Shown here piece after piece: positions 36,841 through 48,270 of a stretch of 64,000 nucleotides of DNA. Each line of letters begins with the position of its first letter. Position 1 is the stretch's first letter. Made by a program: the position numbers and the translations under genes. The notes under the pieces are model-generated. The model worked only from the letters and a program-made list of their open reading frames with translations. It was not told the DNA's origin and searched no databases. The stretch is from assembly GCA_951813015.1 (NCBI GenBank), contig CATOTG010000008.1:434001-498000 (forward strand), in the 5' to 3' direction. The DNA comes from an uncultured Thermoanaerobaculia bacterium (GTDB lineage Bacteria > Acidobacteriota > Thermoanaerobaculia > Multivoradales > Multivoraceae).

Positions 36841-38331
36841 TCAGCTCCGGTCGACCCAGTAGTTGGGCGACTCTTTCGTGATCACCACGTCGTGGGCGTG
36901 GCCTTCCTTCTGGCCCGCGGCGGTGACCCGGACCATGCGGGCGGAGGTCCTCAGTTCGCCGATGCTCCCGCAGCCGGAGAGGCCCATGCCAGCGCGCAGG
37001 CCGCCGGTCAGTTGGGCGATGACCTGGTGCACGCTGCCCTTGTGGGGGACCATCCCCTCGATGCCCTCCGGCACCAGCTTCGACAGCGGCTGATCGTCCG
37101 ACTGGAAGTACCGCTCGGCGCCGCCTTCGGCCATCGCGGACAGGGAGCCCATGCCCCGATACGCCTTGTAGCTGCGGCCCTGATAGAGGATCGTCTCGCC
37201 CGGGCTTTCCTCGGTGCCGGCGAGCAGGGAACCGACCATCACGCCGTGGGCGCCGCAGGCCAGCGCCTTGGTCAGGTCGCCCGAGAAACGGATACCGCCG
37301 TCGGCGACGATCGGCAGAGCGCCGGCGGCGCCGGCGGCGCCGGCGGCGTCGCGGATTGCCGTCACCTGGGGCATGCCGGCGCCGGTGACGACGCGTGTGG
37401 TGCAGATGCTGCCCGGGCCGATGCCGACCTTGATCCCGTCCGCGCCCCGCTCGGCGAGCGATCGCGCGCCCTCGGCCGTCGCCACGTTGCCGACGAGGAG
37501 TTGAGCGTCGGGCAGTGCGTCGCGGATCCGGGCCGTCGCATCGAGGACGCCGCGGCTGTGGGCGTGGGAGGAGTCCACGACGAGGACGTCGGCCTGGGCC
37601 GCCGCCAGCGCGCGCGCCCGTTCCAGGTAGTCGCCTGCGGTCCCGACCGCCGCCGCCACGCGGAGACGACCCAGGTCGTCCTTGCAGGCGATCGGGTACT
37701 GCATCATCTTCTGGATGTCCTTGACCGTGATCAGGCCCTTCAGGTTGCCTTCGTCATCCACGACGAGGAGTTTCTCGATCCGGTGGCGGTGAAGCTGGGC
37801 CTTGGCCTGGTCGAGGGTCGTCCCCTCCGGAACCGTGACGAGGTTCTCGCGGGTCATCAGATCGGACACGGGCAGGCCCAGGTTCGTCTCGAACCGCAGG
37901 TCGCGGTTGGTCAGGATGCCGACCAGGTGGCCGTCGCGATCGGTCACCGGGACGCCGGAGATCTTGTAGCGGGCCATCAGGTCGAGCGCCTCGTGAATGC
38001 GCTGCTCGGGCCGGATCGTGATCGGGTTGACGATCATGCCCGCCTCCGAGCGTTTGACCCGGTCCACCTCCGTTGCCTGGTCGTCGATCGTCAGGTTCTT
38101 GTGGACTACCCCGATGCCGCCCTCCTGAGCCAGGGCGATCGCCAACTCGGCCTCGGTCACGGTGTCCATCGCGGCGGAGATCAACGGGATGTTCAACTCG
38201 ATCCCGCGCGTGATGCGGGTGTTGAGGCGGACATCGTTCGGATGCACTTCCGACAGGCCCGGGGCCAGAAGGACATCGTCGAAGGTAAGGGCAAGTACGG
38301 GGGCGTTACCCCCGGAGTCCGGCGTTTCCAT
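36841..38331 (-). CDS. guaB: Inosine-5'-monophosphate dehydrogenase
   Basis: This is a 496-residue IMPDH, the NAD-dependent step from IMP to XMP in guanine nucleotide synthesis. The N-terminus reads [12 protein letters not shown]; two CBS domains are inserted at about 100-215 ([27 protein letters not shown]). The catalytic loop is [15 protein letters not shown] with the active Cys, then [21 protein letters not shown] and [11 protein letters not shown] short run of GAA codon repeats (about residue 330) is lineage noise. The ATG at 38331 is the family start. Tandem 72-bp repeats lie upstream between it and secA. Confidence 0.95.
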   Translation of the reverse strand: METPDSGGNAPVLALTFDDVLLAPGLSEVHPNDVRLNTRITRGIELNIPLISAAMDTVTEAELAIALAQEGGIGVVHKNLTIDDQATEVDRVKRSEAGMIVNPITIRPEQRIHEALDLMARYKISGVPVTDRDGHLVGILTNRDLRFETNLGLPVSDLMTRENLVTVPEGTTLDQAKAQLHRHRIEKLLVVDDEGNLKGLITVKDIQKMMQYPIACKDDLGRLRVAAAVGTAGDYLERARALAAAQADVLVVDSSHAHSRGVLDATARIRDALPDAQLLVGNVATAEGARSLAERGADGIKVGIGPGSICTTRVVTGAGMPQVTAIRDAAGAAGAAGALPIVADGGIRFSGDLTKALACGAHGVMVGSLLAGTEESPGETILYQGRSYKAYRGMGSLSAMAEGGAERYFQSDDQPLSKLVPEGIEGMVPHKGSVHQVIAQLTGGLRAGMGLSGCGSIGELRTSARMVRVTAAGQKEGHAHDVVITKESPNYWVDRS

Positions 38332-38399
38332 GCCGAACGCTATCAACCGGGAAGGCGGCGCGCATCCGCGCGCCTGGTCGGCAAAGGGCTTTCCGGGCG

Positions 38400-38582
38400 C
38401 CGCCGCCGTGTCGATTCCTGGAGGTCCGTGCCGAGTCCCGGCTTCGTCGCCAGCGTCTCCGCGTGCTCGCGCCGCCGCCGTGTCGATTCCTGGAGGTCCG
38501 TGCCGAGTCCCGGCTTCATCGCCCAGCGTCTCCGCGTGCTCGCGCCGCCGCCGTGCCGATTCCTGGAGGTCCGTGCCGACTT
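38400..38582. repeat. 72-73-bp tandem repeat between guaB and secA
   Basis: GTGTCGATTCCTGG begins copies at 38408 and 38480, and GTGCCGATTCCTGG begins a third, partial copy at 38553. Each unit continues GAGGTCCGTGCCGA. Full copies differ by a handful of bases. The last partial copy touches the secA stop codon, so the repeated unit derives from the secA 3' flank. Confidence 0.88.
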
Positions 38583-41434
<2,852 letters not shown>

Positions 41435-41557
41435 CGACTCGTTTCCGTGGGAAGGCGCGCGACCGCGGCGAGCCCGGACACTCTGCCGATTCGCAGCGAC
41501 GATTCGCCGTGTGTGAGTTCCCCGGGGCGCGACACGTCCGCCGTCGCGGTGCTGCCG

Positions 41558-42445
41558 CTATCCCTGGTCTCGCATGAACTCGAAGGGGTCGCGCGCGTCG
41601 CCGCCGCGACGGACTTCGTAGTGCAGGTGGTAGCCGGTCGCTCGCCCGGAGTTGCCGACCCAGCCCAGGGTGTCGCCGCGCCGCACTTCCTGGCCCTCTT
41701 CAACCAGGATCTTCGACAGATGGCCGAACCGCGTTTCATGGCCGAAGCGGTGGACCATGTAGACGGCGCGCCCCAGGTTGCCCGCCCGCGCGGCGCGCAC
41801 GACGATGCCGTCGGCCGTCGCCAGGACCGGCTGACCGCGGTCTGCCGAGATGTCGATGCCGTCGTGGTGGGTGCGCTGCCCCGTGATCGGATCGCGGCGG
41901 AAACCGAAACCGCTGTTGATCACGCCACGCACGGGCGAGATCATGGGCGTGGAACGCAGCAGAAGGAGACGATCCTCGACGGCCCCCTTCACCTCGTCGA
42001 GCTGGCCGTCGAGCCGGGAGGCTCGGGCTTCGAGCAGCGACAGGTCGTGACTGGTGGGAACCGCGGGGCTCGAGTAGCCGCCGCCGGCGCCGGTTTCGGA
42101 TGGACGAGTCTCCGGTTCGCCACCCGCCATCTGCTCGAGACCGGCGACGATCGCGAGGTCGCGAGTGCGGTCCTCGGCGTCGGTCAGCGCTCGCTGCAGG
42201 CGGGAGATGCTGGCTTCGAAGGTTTCGTTCGCGCGACGCAACTGCTCGTTTTCGCGCTCGATGCGGGCAAGGTCGCGGAGTTCCGCCGCCGACCGCATCC
42301 GGGTGACGGAGACCCAGCCGACAAACCCCAGGACGAGGGCGGTCGCAGCCGCGACGGCCGTCAACCAGCGACTGCTGACGCGGAACTGTCGGGTCCGCTT
42401 CTGGGAATGCGGGACGAAGACAATCGTGTGAAACCTGGATCGCAT
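41558..42445 (-). CDS. M23 family peptidoglycan endopeptidase, membrane-anchored
   Basis: This is a 295-residue protein with a single N-terminal membrane helix (about 28-47, WLTAVAAATALVLGFVGWVSV) and a coiled coil (about 52-90, AAELRDLARIERENEQLRRANETF). The LytM/M23 zinc domain (about 175-285) has THHDGIDIS (His and Asp ligands) and GYHLHYEVRR (HxH), with GFGFRRDPITG before it. It acts on peptidoglycan in the periplasm; the family also includes inactive activators, but here the zinc ligands are complete. A near-consensus promoter lies ~80 bp upstream. secA follows 123 bp downstream on the same strand. Confidence 0.9.
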   Translation of the reverse strand: MRSRFHTIVFVPHSQKRTRQFRVSSRWLTAVAAATALVLGFVGWVSVTRMRSAAELRDLARIERENEQLRRANETFEASISRLQRALTDAEDRTRDLAIVAGLEQMAGGEPETRPSETGAGGGYSSPAVPTSHDLSLLEARASRLDGQLDEVKGAVEDRLLLLRSTPMISPVRGVINSGFGFRRDPITGQRTHHDGIDISADRGQPVLATADGIVVRAARAGNLGRAVYMVHRFGHETRFGHLSKILVEEGQEVRRGDTLGWVGNSGRATGYHLHYEVRRGGDARDPFEFMRDQG

Positions 42446-42521
42446 GCTGAAAGGAGCCTGTGTGGGGCTGAGTCGCTGCGGGCGTCAGTCGCCGGGGCAC
42501 GATGTATAGAAGAGCCCGAAT

Positions 42522-42550
42522 ATTATTCGTCTTGCGCGCATCTGTGTCAA
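42522..42550 (-). promoter_or_regulatory. Near-consensus sigma-70-type promoter for the M23 gene
   Basis: On the minus strand TTGACA (42550-42545) and AATAAT (42527-42522) are separated by exactly 17 bases, in one of the few AT-rich spots of the window. It lies ~77 bp before the M23 start and just behind the comM terminator, so it probably drives the M23 gene and perhaps secA. Confidence 0.65.
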
Positions 42551-42630
42551 GAAACCGGTCCTCCCGAGGGCGGCGAGGAGTACGGGATCGACGCGGCGAC
42601 TCTAGCAGCAAACGCCTGCGGTCGTCAGTG

Positions 42631-42672
42631 GGCGGCCGGACGGGGCGGAGGGGAGAACCCCGCCCGGCCGCC
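42631..42672 (-). terminator. Strong hairpin downstream of comM
   Basis: A 15-bp stem with one G-T wobble is formed by 42631-42645 (GGCGGCCGGACGGGG) and 42658-42672, around a 12-base loop. It starts 14 bases after the comM stop on the minus strand. There is no clear T run, so it may be an intrinsic terminator of GC-rich type or a transcript-end stabiliser. Confidence 0.6.
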
Positions 42673-42685
42673 TTCTGCTTCGACG

Positions 42686-44203
42686 TCACGGTGCGCTGCG
42701 ATCCAGAGGTCGGTACTGGATCGCCTCCGCAACGTGGGTGACGTCGACCTTGGGGGACTCGTCCAGGTCGGCGATCGTGCGAGCGACCTTGAGCGCACGG
42801 GTCAGAGCCCGCGCGGACATGGCCAGGCGCTCGAACGCGGCGTCGATGAGGCTTTGCGCGGCGGCCGTCGGTCGGCAGTGCCAATCGAGTTCCCGTCGCG
42901 CCATTGCGCTGTTCAACGGAGTCGGATGTCCGGTTGGGAACCGGGAGGCCTGGGTGCGTCTGGCGGCCGCCACGCGCTCGGCAATCGAGGCGGAGGTTTC
43001 GCATGCAGGGCCCTTGAGTTCGTCCAGGCTGGGCGCCGGCATCTCGACGTGGAGATCGATGCGGTCGAGCAGAGGTCCCGAGAGCTTGCGGCGGTAGTGG
43101 TCGATGTCCCGGGTGGTACAGACGCACTCCGCGCGGGGATCTCCAAGATGGCCGCAACGGCAGGGGTTGCAGGCGGCGACCAGGGTGAAGCGGGCCGGAA
43201 AGGTGAGCCGGGCCTGAGCCCTGACGACGGTGACGACGCCGTCCTCGAGCGGCTGGCGCAGCGCTTCCAGCGCGTCGCGCCGGAACTCGGGCAGTTCGTC
43301 GAGGAACAGCACGCCGCCGTGAGCGAGGCTGATCTCTCCGGGGCGCGGCATGGCGCCGCCCCCGATCAGTCCGGACGACGAAACCCCGGCGTGCGGGCTG
43401 CGGAAAGGGCGTGTCCACAGCAGTGCGTTGCCGCGCGCGGAGCCCGACAGCGAGTGAATCTTGGTCACCGTGATCGCTTCCGCTTCACCGAGTTGAGGCA
43501 GGATGCCCGGCAACCGGCGAGCGAGCATCGTCTTGCCGGTGCCCGGCGGCCCGATGAAGAGGACGTTGTGGCCCCCGGCGGCTGCGACCTCGAGCGCTCG
43601 CTTGGCGGTTTCCTGGCCCCGGACATCGGAGAAGTCCGGAATCGCGCCGTTCGTCCGGGCACGGGGCAGCGGGGTGGCCGGGGCGATGGTCAGGTCGCCG
43701 CTCAAGTGCTGGATCGCCTCGCGGAGGTGCGTGATCGGAATCACCGGGGTCCCGGAAAGCGCCGCGGCCTGGCGGCTGTTGGCGGCCGGGAGCAGGAGTT
43801 CGCGGATGCCGAGCCGGCCGGCCAGCTCGGCGACCTGAAGAGCGCCCCGGATGGGACGTACCTCGCCGTCCAGGCCCAGTTCGCCACAGGCCATGCGGCC
43901 TTCCAGCAAATCAGTCGTCAGCTCGCGGTGGGCGGTGAGGAGGCCAAGAGCGATCGCCAGGTCGAGCTGATTGCCTTCCTTCTTCAGGTCGGCCGGGGCG
44001 AGATTGATCACCACGTTGCGGTTCTTCAGGTCGTAGCCGCTGCTGCGGATTGCGGAACGGACCCGGTCGCGGCTTTCGCGCACGGCGGTGTCCGGCAGCC
44101 CGATCAACTGCATCGCGGGCAGACCGAAGTCGGCCCCCACCTCGACCTGGACCTCTCGCGCCTCGATGCCCCAGGGCGTCGCCGAACTCATGTAGGCAAT
44201 CAC
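42686..44203 (-). CDS. comM: YifB/ComM-family Mg-chelatase-like AAA ATPase
   Basis: This is a 505-residue YifB/ComM protein. An N-terminal Lon-like fold domain (VQVEVGADFGLPAMQLIGLPDTAVRESRDRVRSA) is followed by an AAA+ Mg-chelatase ATPase: Walker A FIGPPGTGKTMLARRLPGIL, Walker B GGVLFLDELPEF. A four-Cys zinc element (CNPCRCGHLGDPRAECVC) and the C-terminal helical domain complete it. ComM is a branch-migration helicase used in natural transformation and recombination. The GTG at 44203 gives the family-typical opening; an ATG at 44191 is the alternative. A long leader with hairpin and small ORF lies upstream. Confidence 0.9.
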   Translation of the reverse strand: MIAYMSSATPWGIEAREVQVEVGADFGLPAMQLIGLPDTAVRESRDRVRSAIRSSGYDLKNRNVVINLAPADLKKEGNQLDLAIALGLLTAHRELTTDLLEGRMACGELGLDGEVRPIRGALQVAELAGRLGIRELLLPAANSRQAAALSGTPVIPITHLREAIQHLSGDLTIAPATPLPRARTNGAIPDFSDVRGQETAKRALEVAAAGGHNVLFIGPPGTGKTMLARRLPGILPQLGEAEAITVTKIHSLSGSARGNALLWTRPFRSPHAGVSSSGLIGGGAMPRPGEISLAHGGVLFLDELPEFRRDALEALRQPLEDGVVTVVRAQARLTFPARFTLVAACNPCRCGHLGDPRAECVCTTRDIDHYRRKLSGPLLDRIDLHVEMPAPSLDELKGPACETSASIAERVAAARRTQASRFPTGHPTPLNSAMARRELDWHCRPTAAAQSLIDAAFERLAMSARALTRALKVARTIADLDESPKVDVTHVAEAIQYRPLDRSAP

Positions 44204-44302
44204 ACTGACTTAGACGGAAACCACCTCCGGGAACCACGATCCGGCGCCGGGACAAGCCGCGGCCGCGGCCGGGCGCTGCGCGTTCGGCACGCCTGAACGC
44301 AG

Positions 44303-44332
44303 CGAGAGCGCAGGTGTCAACCTGCGCTCTCG
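44303..44332. terminator. Perfect 13-bp hairpin in the comM leader
   Basis: CGAGAGCGCAGGT (44303-44315) pairs with 44320-44332 around a GTCA tetraloop with no mismatch. It stands 100 bp before the comM start and 169 bp after the small upstream ORF on the same strand. It could be an attenuator, a terminator of a short leader transcript or a binding site. Confidence 0.55.
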
Positions 44333-44500
44333 AAAGTGTCCAAAGCCTGGATGGATGCGTTTTCGCGGTGGGCGTTCGGCGCCCGCTGGGCCTCGACTCG
44401 TTCCGGCTGGCCTCGTCGCGATCCGGTTCGGACCAGTGATCCGACAAAGATGCGCGGGCGATTCAGGTAACGGTCAAGCGGCCGGATGTCGTTCGTCCAC

Positions 44501-44590
44501 TCAGGCTGCGGACTTGGCGGCCCCCGGCTTCGCATCCTGGGCGCTTCGGCTCAGGTGGGCCGGGGGCTGGAGATGGCCCGGTGGTGTCAT
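44501..44590 (-). CDS. Possible 29-residue leader peptide upstream of comM
   Basis: A short ORF (MTPPGHLQPPAHLSRSAQD..) is preceded by an excellent AAGGAGG ribosome site six bases from the ATG and by a promoter-like TTGACA about 60 bp upstream. Third positions are mostly G or C. There is no recognisable domain; it is Pro- and Ala-rich. A perfect hairpin and then comM follow on the same strand. It could be a leader peptide, or the ribosome site could be chance. Confidence 0.3.
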   Translation of the reverse strand: MTPPGHLQPPAHLSRSAQDAKPGAAKSAA

Positions 44591-44620
44591 GGCGCCTCCT
44601 TCCGTTGCATCGATGAGGAC

Positions 44621-44668
44621 ACGTTAGGGCCGGGGAAGGGAGTTGTCAAGCGTCCGACCGGTCGGACG
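44621..44668 (-). promoter_or_regulatory. Putative promoter with upstream palindrome
   Basis: On the minus strand TTGACA at 44649-44644 is followed after 17 bases by TAACGT (44626-44621), a weak -10. Immediately upstream of the -35 is the perfect 18-bp palindrome CGTCCGACCGGTCGGACG (44651-44668), which looks like a dimeric regulator site. It would drive the small ORF and possibly comM, and is also positioned to act on the divergent acyltransferase gene. Confidence 0.4.
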
Positions 44669-44725
44669 GTTCGGGCGATGCCCGGGGCTGCGGTGGCGTA
44701 CAGTTGCGTCTGCGAACTAACGTCC

Positions 44726-46225
44726 ATGAACAGCGTCGATCCACCGGGCGCCATCCGTATGCCCGATGACGGCCTTGCGGATGGTTCACGGGTGGCGCGG
44801 AACGCGCCACCCGGGTTCCGAAAGCGTTGCCTGACGTTCTTTCTGCGGATGCTGGCGAGGCTGTTCTTCCGCAGGGTCGAGGTCACCGGGAGGGAGAACG
44901 TACCTCAGGGTGGTGGCGGCCTGCTCGTCGCCTGGCACCCCAACGGTCTCGTCGACGGCATCCTGATCCTCGGCTTCTGTCCGCGGCCGGTCACGTTCGG
45001 GGCCCGTCACGGCCTGTTCCGTCTGCCCATCGTGGGCTGGCTGCTGCGCGGTGTCGGCGCCGTGCCGCTGTACCGGGCTCGGGACCGCGGTGAAGCGGGC
45101 GCCCCGGCAAGCGATCGGGAACGCCGGGCGGCGAACCAACGGAGTGTTGCCGCCCTTGCCGGGGCGGCCCGCCAGTCTTTCGTGGCCATCTTTCCCGAAG
45201 GGGCCACGCACGACGAGCCGAGCCTGCTCGAGTTGCGGGCCGGAGCGGCGCGCCTGTTCCAACTGGCGCGGGAGAACGGCGGCGACCCGGCGCTCGTGCC
45301 GGTCGGGCTGCACTACGAGCGAAAGCACAGGTTCCGGTCCCGGGCTCTGGTGACCTTCCACCCACCGGTCGAGTTGCCCGCCGATCTTGCGGGCGATTTG
45401 TCGACGGACACGTTCGTCGAACGGATGACGGGCGTGATCGAGGAGCAACTGGTCGAGGTGACCCACCCGACGGAGAGTTGGGGCATTCACCGGGCGATGG
45501 AGCGGGTGCGGTCGTTGGTGCGCGCCGAGACTGCCGCGCGGGCGGGCGAACGGTTGCGGCGGGCGCCGATGCGCGAAAGGGACCAGGGCTTTGCCCGCGT
45601 CTGGACCGGCTACGGTACGCAGAGCGCCATCGACCCCGAGGGGGCGGCAAGCCTCCTGGACCGGGTGAGGCGCTACGACGACGCGCTTCGACTGCTGGGC
45701 CTGAATGACCGGGAGCTGGACGGCGTGCCGCTGGCGCGGACGGTCCTGCGCCTGGGGCTGCTCGGCGCCGAAGCGCTGGTCATGCTTCTGCTTCTGCCGA
45801 CCGTCGTTCTGGTCGGCGGCCTGATCAACCTGCCGGCGGCTCTTCTGGTGGTGCTCGGTGCGAAGAAGCTCTCGAAGACCAGAAAGGAGCAGGCGGGGCT
45901 CAAGATGCTGCTCGGTCTCGTCATTCTGCCGACGGCGTGGATCGTCGCCAGTCTGGCGGTCGGCATCGCCTGGACCGAGCCGTTGCCGGGGTTCGACCGG
46001 GCGCCCGAAACCCTCTGGGTGCGCGTAGCCGGGATGCTCGGTTTCTGTTCGGCATCGGCGCTGCTCGGTCTCCGCTACCATCGCCTGACCGCCGAGCTCG
46101 GTCACGGTCTGAGGGCACTGTGGACGGTGGGCCTGCGCACCGGCGCCGTCGAGCGCCTGCGGCGGCGGCGGGCCGAGCTGTACGACGAGGTGATCGGGCT
46201 GGCGGAGGATCCCGACCCGGCGTGA
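44726..46225 (+). CDS. Large PlsC-type acyltransferase with C-terminal membrane region
   Basis: This is a 499-residue protein. The acyltransferase domain (about 45-250) has the motif WHPNGLVDG (His and Asp), GARHGLFRLPIVGWLL, and FPEGATHDEPSLLELRAGAARL (substrate motif). It is followed by a helical segment and, from about 330, three or four membrane helices (LLGAEALVMLLLLPTVVLVGGL, LLGLVILPTAWIVASLAVG, MLGFCSASALLG). It probably acylates a glycerophosphate or lipid at the inner membrane. Residues ~12-32 (MPDDGLADGSRVARNAPPG) are encoded by a copy of repeat R2, so the true start may be ATG 44726, 44759 or later. Gene family is clear; substrate is not. Confidence 0.8.
   Translation: MNSVDPPGAIRMPDDGLADGSRVARNAPPGFRKRCLTFFLRMLARLFFRRVEVTGRENVPQGGGGLLVAWHPNGLVDGILILGFCPRPVTFGARHGLFRLPIVGWLLRGVGAVPLYRARDRGEAGAPASDRERRAANQRSVAALAGAARQSFVAIFPEGATHDEPSLLELRAGAARLFQLARENGGDPALVPVGLHYERKHRFRSRALVTFHPPVELPADLAGDLSTDTFVERMTGVIEEQLVEVTHPTESWGIHRAMERVRSLVRAETAARAGERLRRAPMRERDQGFARVWTGYGTQSAIDPEGAASLLDRVRRYDDALRLLGLNDRELDGVPLARTVLRLGLLGAEALVMLLLLPTVVLVGGLINLPAALLVVLGAKKLSKTRKEQAGLKMLLGLVILPTAWIVASLAVGIAWTEPLPGFDRAPETLWVRVAGMLGFCSASALLGLRYHRLTAELGHGLRALWTVGLRTGAVERLRRRRAELYDEVIGLAEDPDPA
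44748..44822 (-). repeat. Repeat R2 inside the acyltransferase reading frame
   Basis: The reverse complement of 44748-44822 matches 35402-35474 along its length: CCCGGGTGG, a GCGCCACCC arm and CGTCATCGGGC are shared. The core GGGTGGCGCG-GAA-CGCGCCACCC is a hairpin. In copy B of the miniature element this sequence is nested. Here it is translated as part of the acyltransferase N-terminus. Confidence 0.7.
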
Positions 46226-46315
46226 GACGGGAGGACCGCGACGCCGACTGGACGCGAGCGACAGCCGCGTCCATGGGCGGATCCCGACCCGGCGTGAGAC
46301 GGGAAGACCGCGACG
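46207..46315. repeat. 72-bp spaced duplication at the acyltransferase 3' end
   Basis: GGATCCCGACCCGGCGTGAG and 17 further bases occur at 46207 and at 46279 with one or two changes. The first copy includes the last codons and stop of the acyltransferase gene (DPDPA). The second lies just before the next gene. Confidence 0.85.
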
Positions 46316-46335
46316 GCTGCTAGTCTGCGGCCGTT

Positions 46336-46716
46336 GTGCGGCCGTCATTCGTTCTTGTTGTGCTGCTCGGCGCCGGAGCAGTCGCCGCCGCGGCCTTCGT
46401 CCTCTTGCGGGTTCGGCAGCGGATCCACGCCCTGCGGCTTGAAGTGACGCGGGTTGCGACGTTGTGCGGTGCGCTGCAGACGAGAATCGGCGAAATGTCG
46501 GATCGAGCGGCGGAACTCGAAGAGGCGCTCTTCTTCGAGCTGTATCCGGCTCGGGTGCTGCCCCTGATCGACCGGCTCGACCGCGGCGGTCGGCTGGCCG
46601 AGGGCGCCGCGGAACGGCTGCGGCGGCTGACGCTGGAGATTCGGGCGGAGGCGTGGTCCGACCAGGAGACGGGCGCCGCCGGGCCTGCGAGCGATCACCG
46701 GATGACCAGCAGCTAG
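46336..46716 (+). CDS. Small membrane protein, paralogue 1 (paired with GT4)
   Basis: This is a 126-residue protein of unknown function. An N-terminal membrane helix (about 4-24, SFVLVVLLGAGAVAAAAFVLL) is followed by a cytoplasmic helix with coiled-coil character (RIHALRLEVTRVATLCGALQTRI). A conserved tail YPARVLPLIDRLDRGGRLAEGAAERLRRL is shared with the protein at 47860. The start is a GTG at 46336. A GT4 glycosyltransferase gene begins nine bases after its stop, and the same pairing is repeated downstream, so it is probably an accessory subunit or regulator of that transferase. No family is recognised. Confidence 0.65.
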   Translation: MRPSFVLVVLLGAGAVAAAAFVLLRVRQRIHALRLEVTRVATLCGALQTRIGEMSDRAAELEEALFFELYPARVLPLIDRLDRGGRLAEGAAERLRRLTLEIRAEAWSDQETGAAGPASDHRMTSS

Positions 46717-46725
46717 CGCCGCACG

Positions 46726-47840
46726 ATGCGCATCGGCTTCGATGTCGCCAAGGTCTTCGGGCCGCGCGACGGCATTGCCAGTTACACGACCAGCCTTCTG
46801 AGGGTCCTGGCGGATCGGGCGGAGAAGGGCGACGGGTACTCCCTGCATCTCTACGCCCCGGATGTCGACGTCGAGCCGGCGGACTGGGAGCGGACCCTGG
46901 GCCGACTGCCGGACAGTGCCGTGCGGCATCCCGGGCGTCATCCGGAGCAGGACGACCTCGACCTGTTCCACACGACCTCGTTCACCGACACGGGCTTTTT
47001 CGACGGACCGGTGCTCTTCACCGTTCACGACCTGACCTTTCTCACTCACCCCGAGTACCACCGGCCGGTCAACCGGGCCCATTGCCTCCGTTCGACGCTG
47101 CGTGCCGTGTCGCAGGACGCGATGCTGGCGGTCGACTCGCAGGCCACGGCGGACGAGGTGCGCCGCTGGTTTCATGTACCTGCCGAGCGGATGCAGGTGG
47201 TCTACCCGGCGCCGTCGCCGACGTTCGTCGCGCTGGAGGGGGAGGAATCTGGCGGCCGCGAAGCGACGACTCGCGGATCGTTTCGGACTCGGAGGTCCGT
47301 TCGTCCTGTCGGTCGGCGCGCTCGAGCCGCGCAAGAACGTCGCCCGCCTGATCGAGGCGTACGGGGAGCTCGAACCGGACCTGCAGGGCAGCACGCCGCT
47401 GGTGCTGGTGGGGGGACGGCGGCTGGAAGCAGCAGGGCGTCCTGACCGCGGACTGGCCCGAGTCCGTGCGCCGCCTCGGCAAGGTTGACGAGCGGGAGCT
47501 GGTGGCCCTCTACAACGCGGCGTCGGTCGTCGCCTACCCGTCCCTGGTTGAGGGATTCGGCCTGCCGGTCGTCGAGGCGATGGCGTGCGGCACGCCTGTG
47601 CTTACGTCGAACGTCTCTTCGCTCGTCGAAGTGGGCGGCGACGCGGCGGTGTGTGCGTCGATCCCCTCGATGTGTCGGCGATTCGGCGTGGCCTGGAGTC
47701 CCTGCTCCGGGACGGGTCCCTGCGCCGGCGGCGCCGTGAAGCCGGCTTCCGGCACGCCGCACGGTTCTCCTGGCAAAGGGCGGCGGACCAGGTAATTGCC
47801 ATCTACGGTGAAATGGCTCGGGCCGCCGACCAGGGCTCTG
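46726..47840 (+). pseudogene. GT4 glycosyltransferase copy 1, three frameshifts
   Basis: Pieces in three frames together make a complete GT4 enzyme, close to the intact copy at 48271. The first frame has MRIGFDVAKVFGPRDGIASYTTS and FTVHDLTFLTHPEYHRPVN. Frame 2 has [27 protein letters not shown]; frame 3 has [34 protein letters not shown]. The last part ([17 protein letters not shown]) is in another frame. Shifts fall at G runs near 47237-47243 and 47410-47415 and at a GT run near 47648-47655. It is a pseudogene or a run of sequencing errors. The original stop is also lost at the 75-bp repeat. Confidence 0.75.
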
Positions 47841-47859
47841 GGCGCGCGCTCCGGGCGCC

Positions 47860-48264
47860 ATGCGGCAGGCGACCCGGCGCCTGGACCTGCTCCGGCCCTT
47901 CGTTGGACCAGCGGGACGACCCACGCATTCAGGCCGTTCGGGGCGACCCCGGCGCCTGGACCTGCTCCGACCCTTCGTTGTGCTGCTGGGCCGGTTCGCG
48001 CGATCGGGCGCCGCCAGGCCGCTACGCCACCTGTTGCGGCTGGTGATCGGCCGGGAACGCTATGACCGACTGCGTCTTGGCGTCTGGGCGAGGACGAAGC
48101 AGGCGGTCCAGGTTGATCCGCTGCACGAGGACATCCTGCCGCTGATCGAGCAGCTCGACGGCGAGGGACACCTGGTGGCCGGTGCGGCGAAGAGACTGCG
48201 GGGCGTGGCGCTTGGCATCCGGGCCGAAACGAGACGGGAATCGCAGGCTTCGAGGCCGGCCTAG
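47860..48264 (+). CDS. Small protein, paralogue 2 (paired with GT4)
   Basis: This is a 134-residue protein. Its second half (DPLHEDILPLIEQLDGEGHLVAGAAKRLRG) is homologous to the tail of the protein at 46336. The N-terminal part carries an in-frame 25-residue duplication (RRLDLLRPFV occurs twice) caused by the 75-bp repeat, and a short hydrophobic patch rather than a clear membrane helix. The GT4 gene starts six bases after its stop. The start ATG at 47860 is uncertain because the repeat obscures the original 5' end. The function is unknown; it is presumably linked to the adjacent transferase. Confidence 0.6.
   Translation: MRQATRRLDLLRPFVGPAGRPTHSGRSGRPRRLDLLRPFVVLLGRFARSGAARPLRHLLRLVIGRERYDRLRLGVWARTKQAVQVDPLHEDILPLIEQLDGEGHLVAGAAKRLRGVALGIRAETRRESQASRPA
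47876..47995. repeat. 75-bp in-frame duplication
   Basis: GGCGCCTGGACCTGCTCCG and about 15 more bases begin at 47876 and again at 47951. The offset of 75 is a multiple of three, so the reading frame through both copies stays open. It lies on the junction between the broken GT4 gene and paralogue 2. Confidence 0.85.
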
Positions 48265-48270
48265 GCAGTG

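Noticed and set aside
38400..38582. CRISPR-like or coding repeat joining guaB and secA into one protein
   Set aside because: The frame happens to stay open through the repeats, but both genes have proper ends (secA zinc motif and TAG; guaB ATG with the family start).
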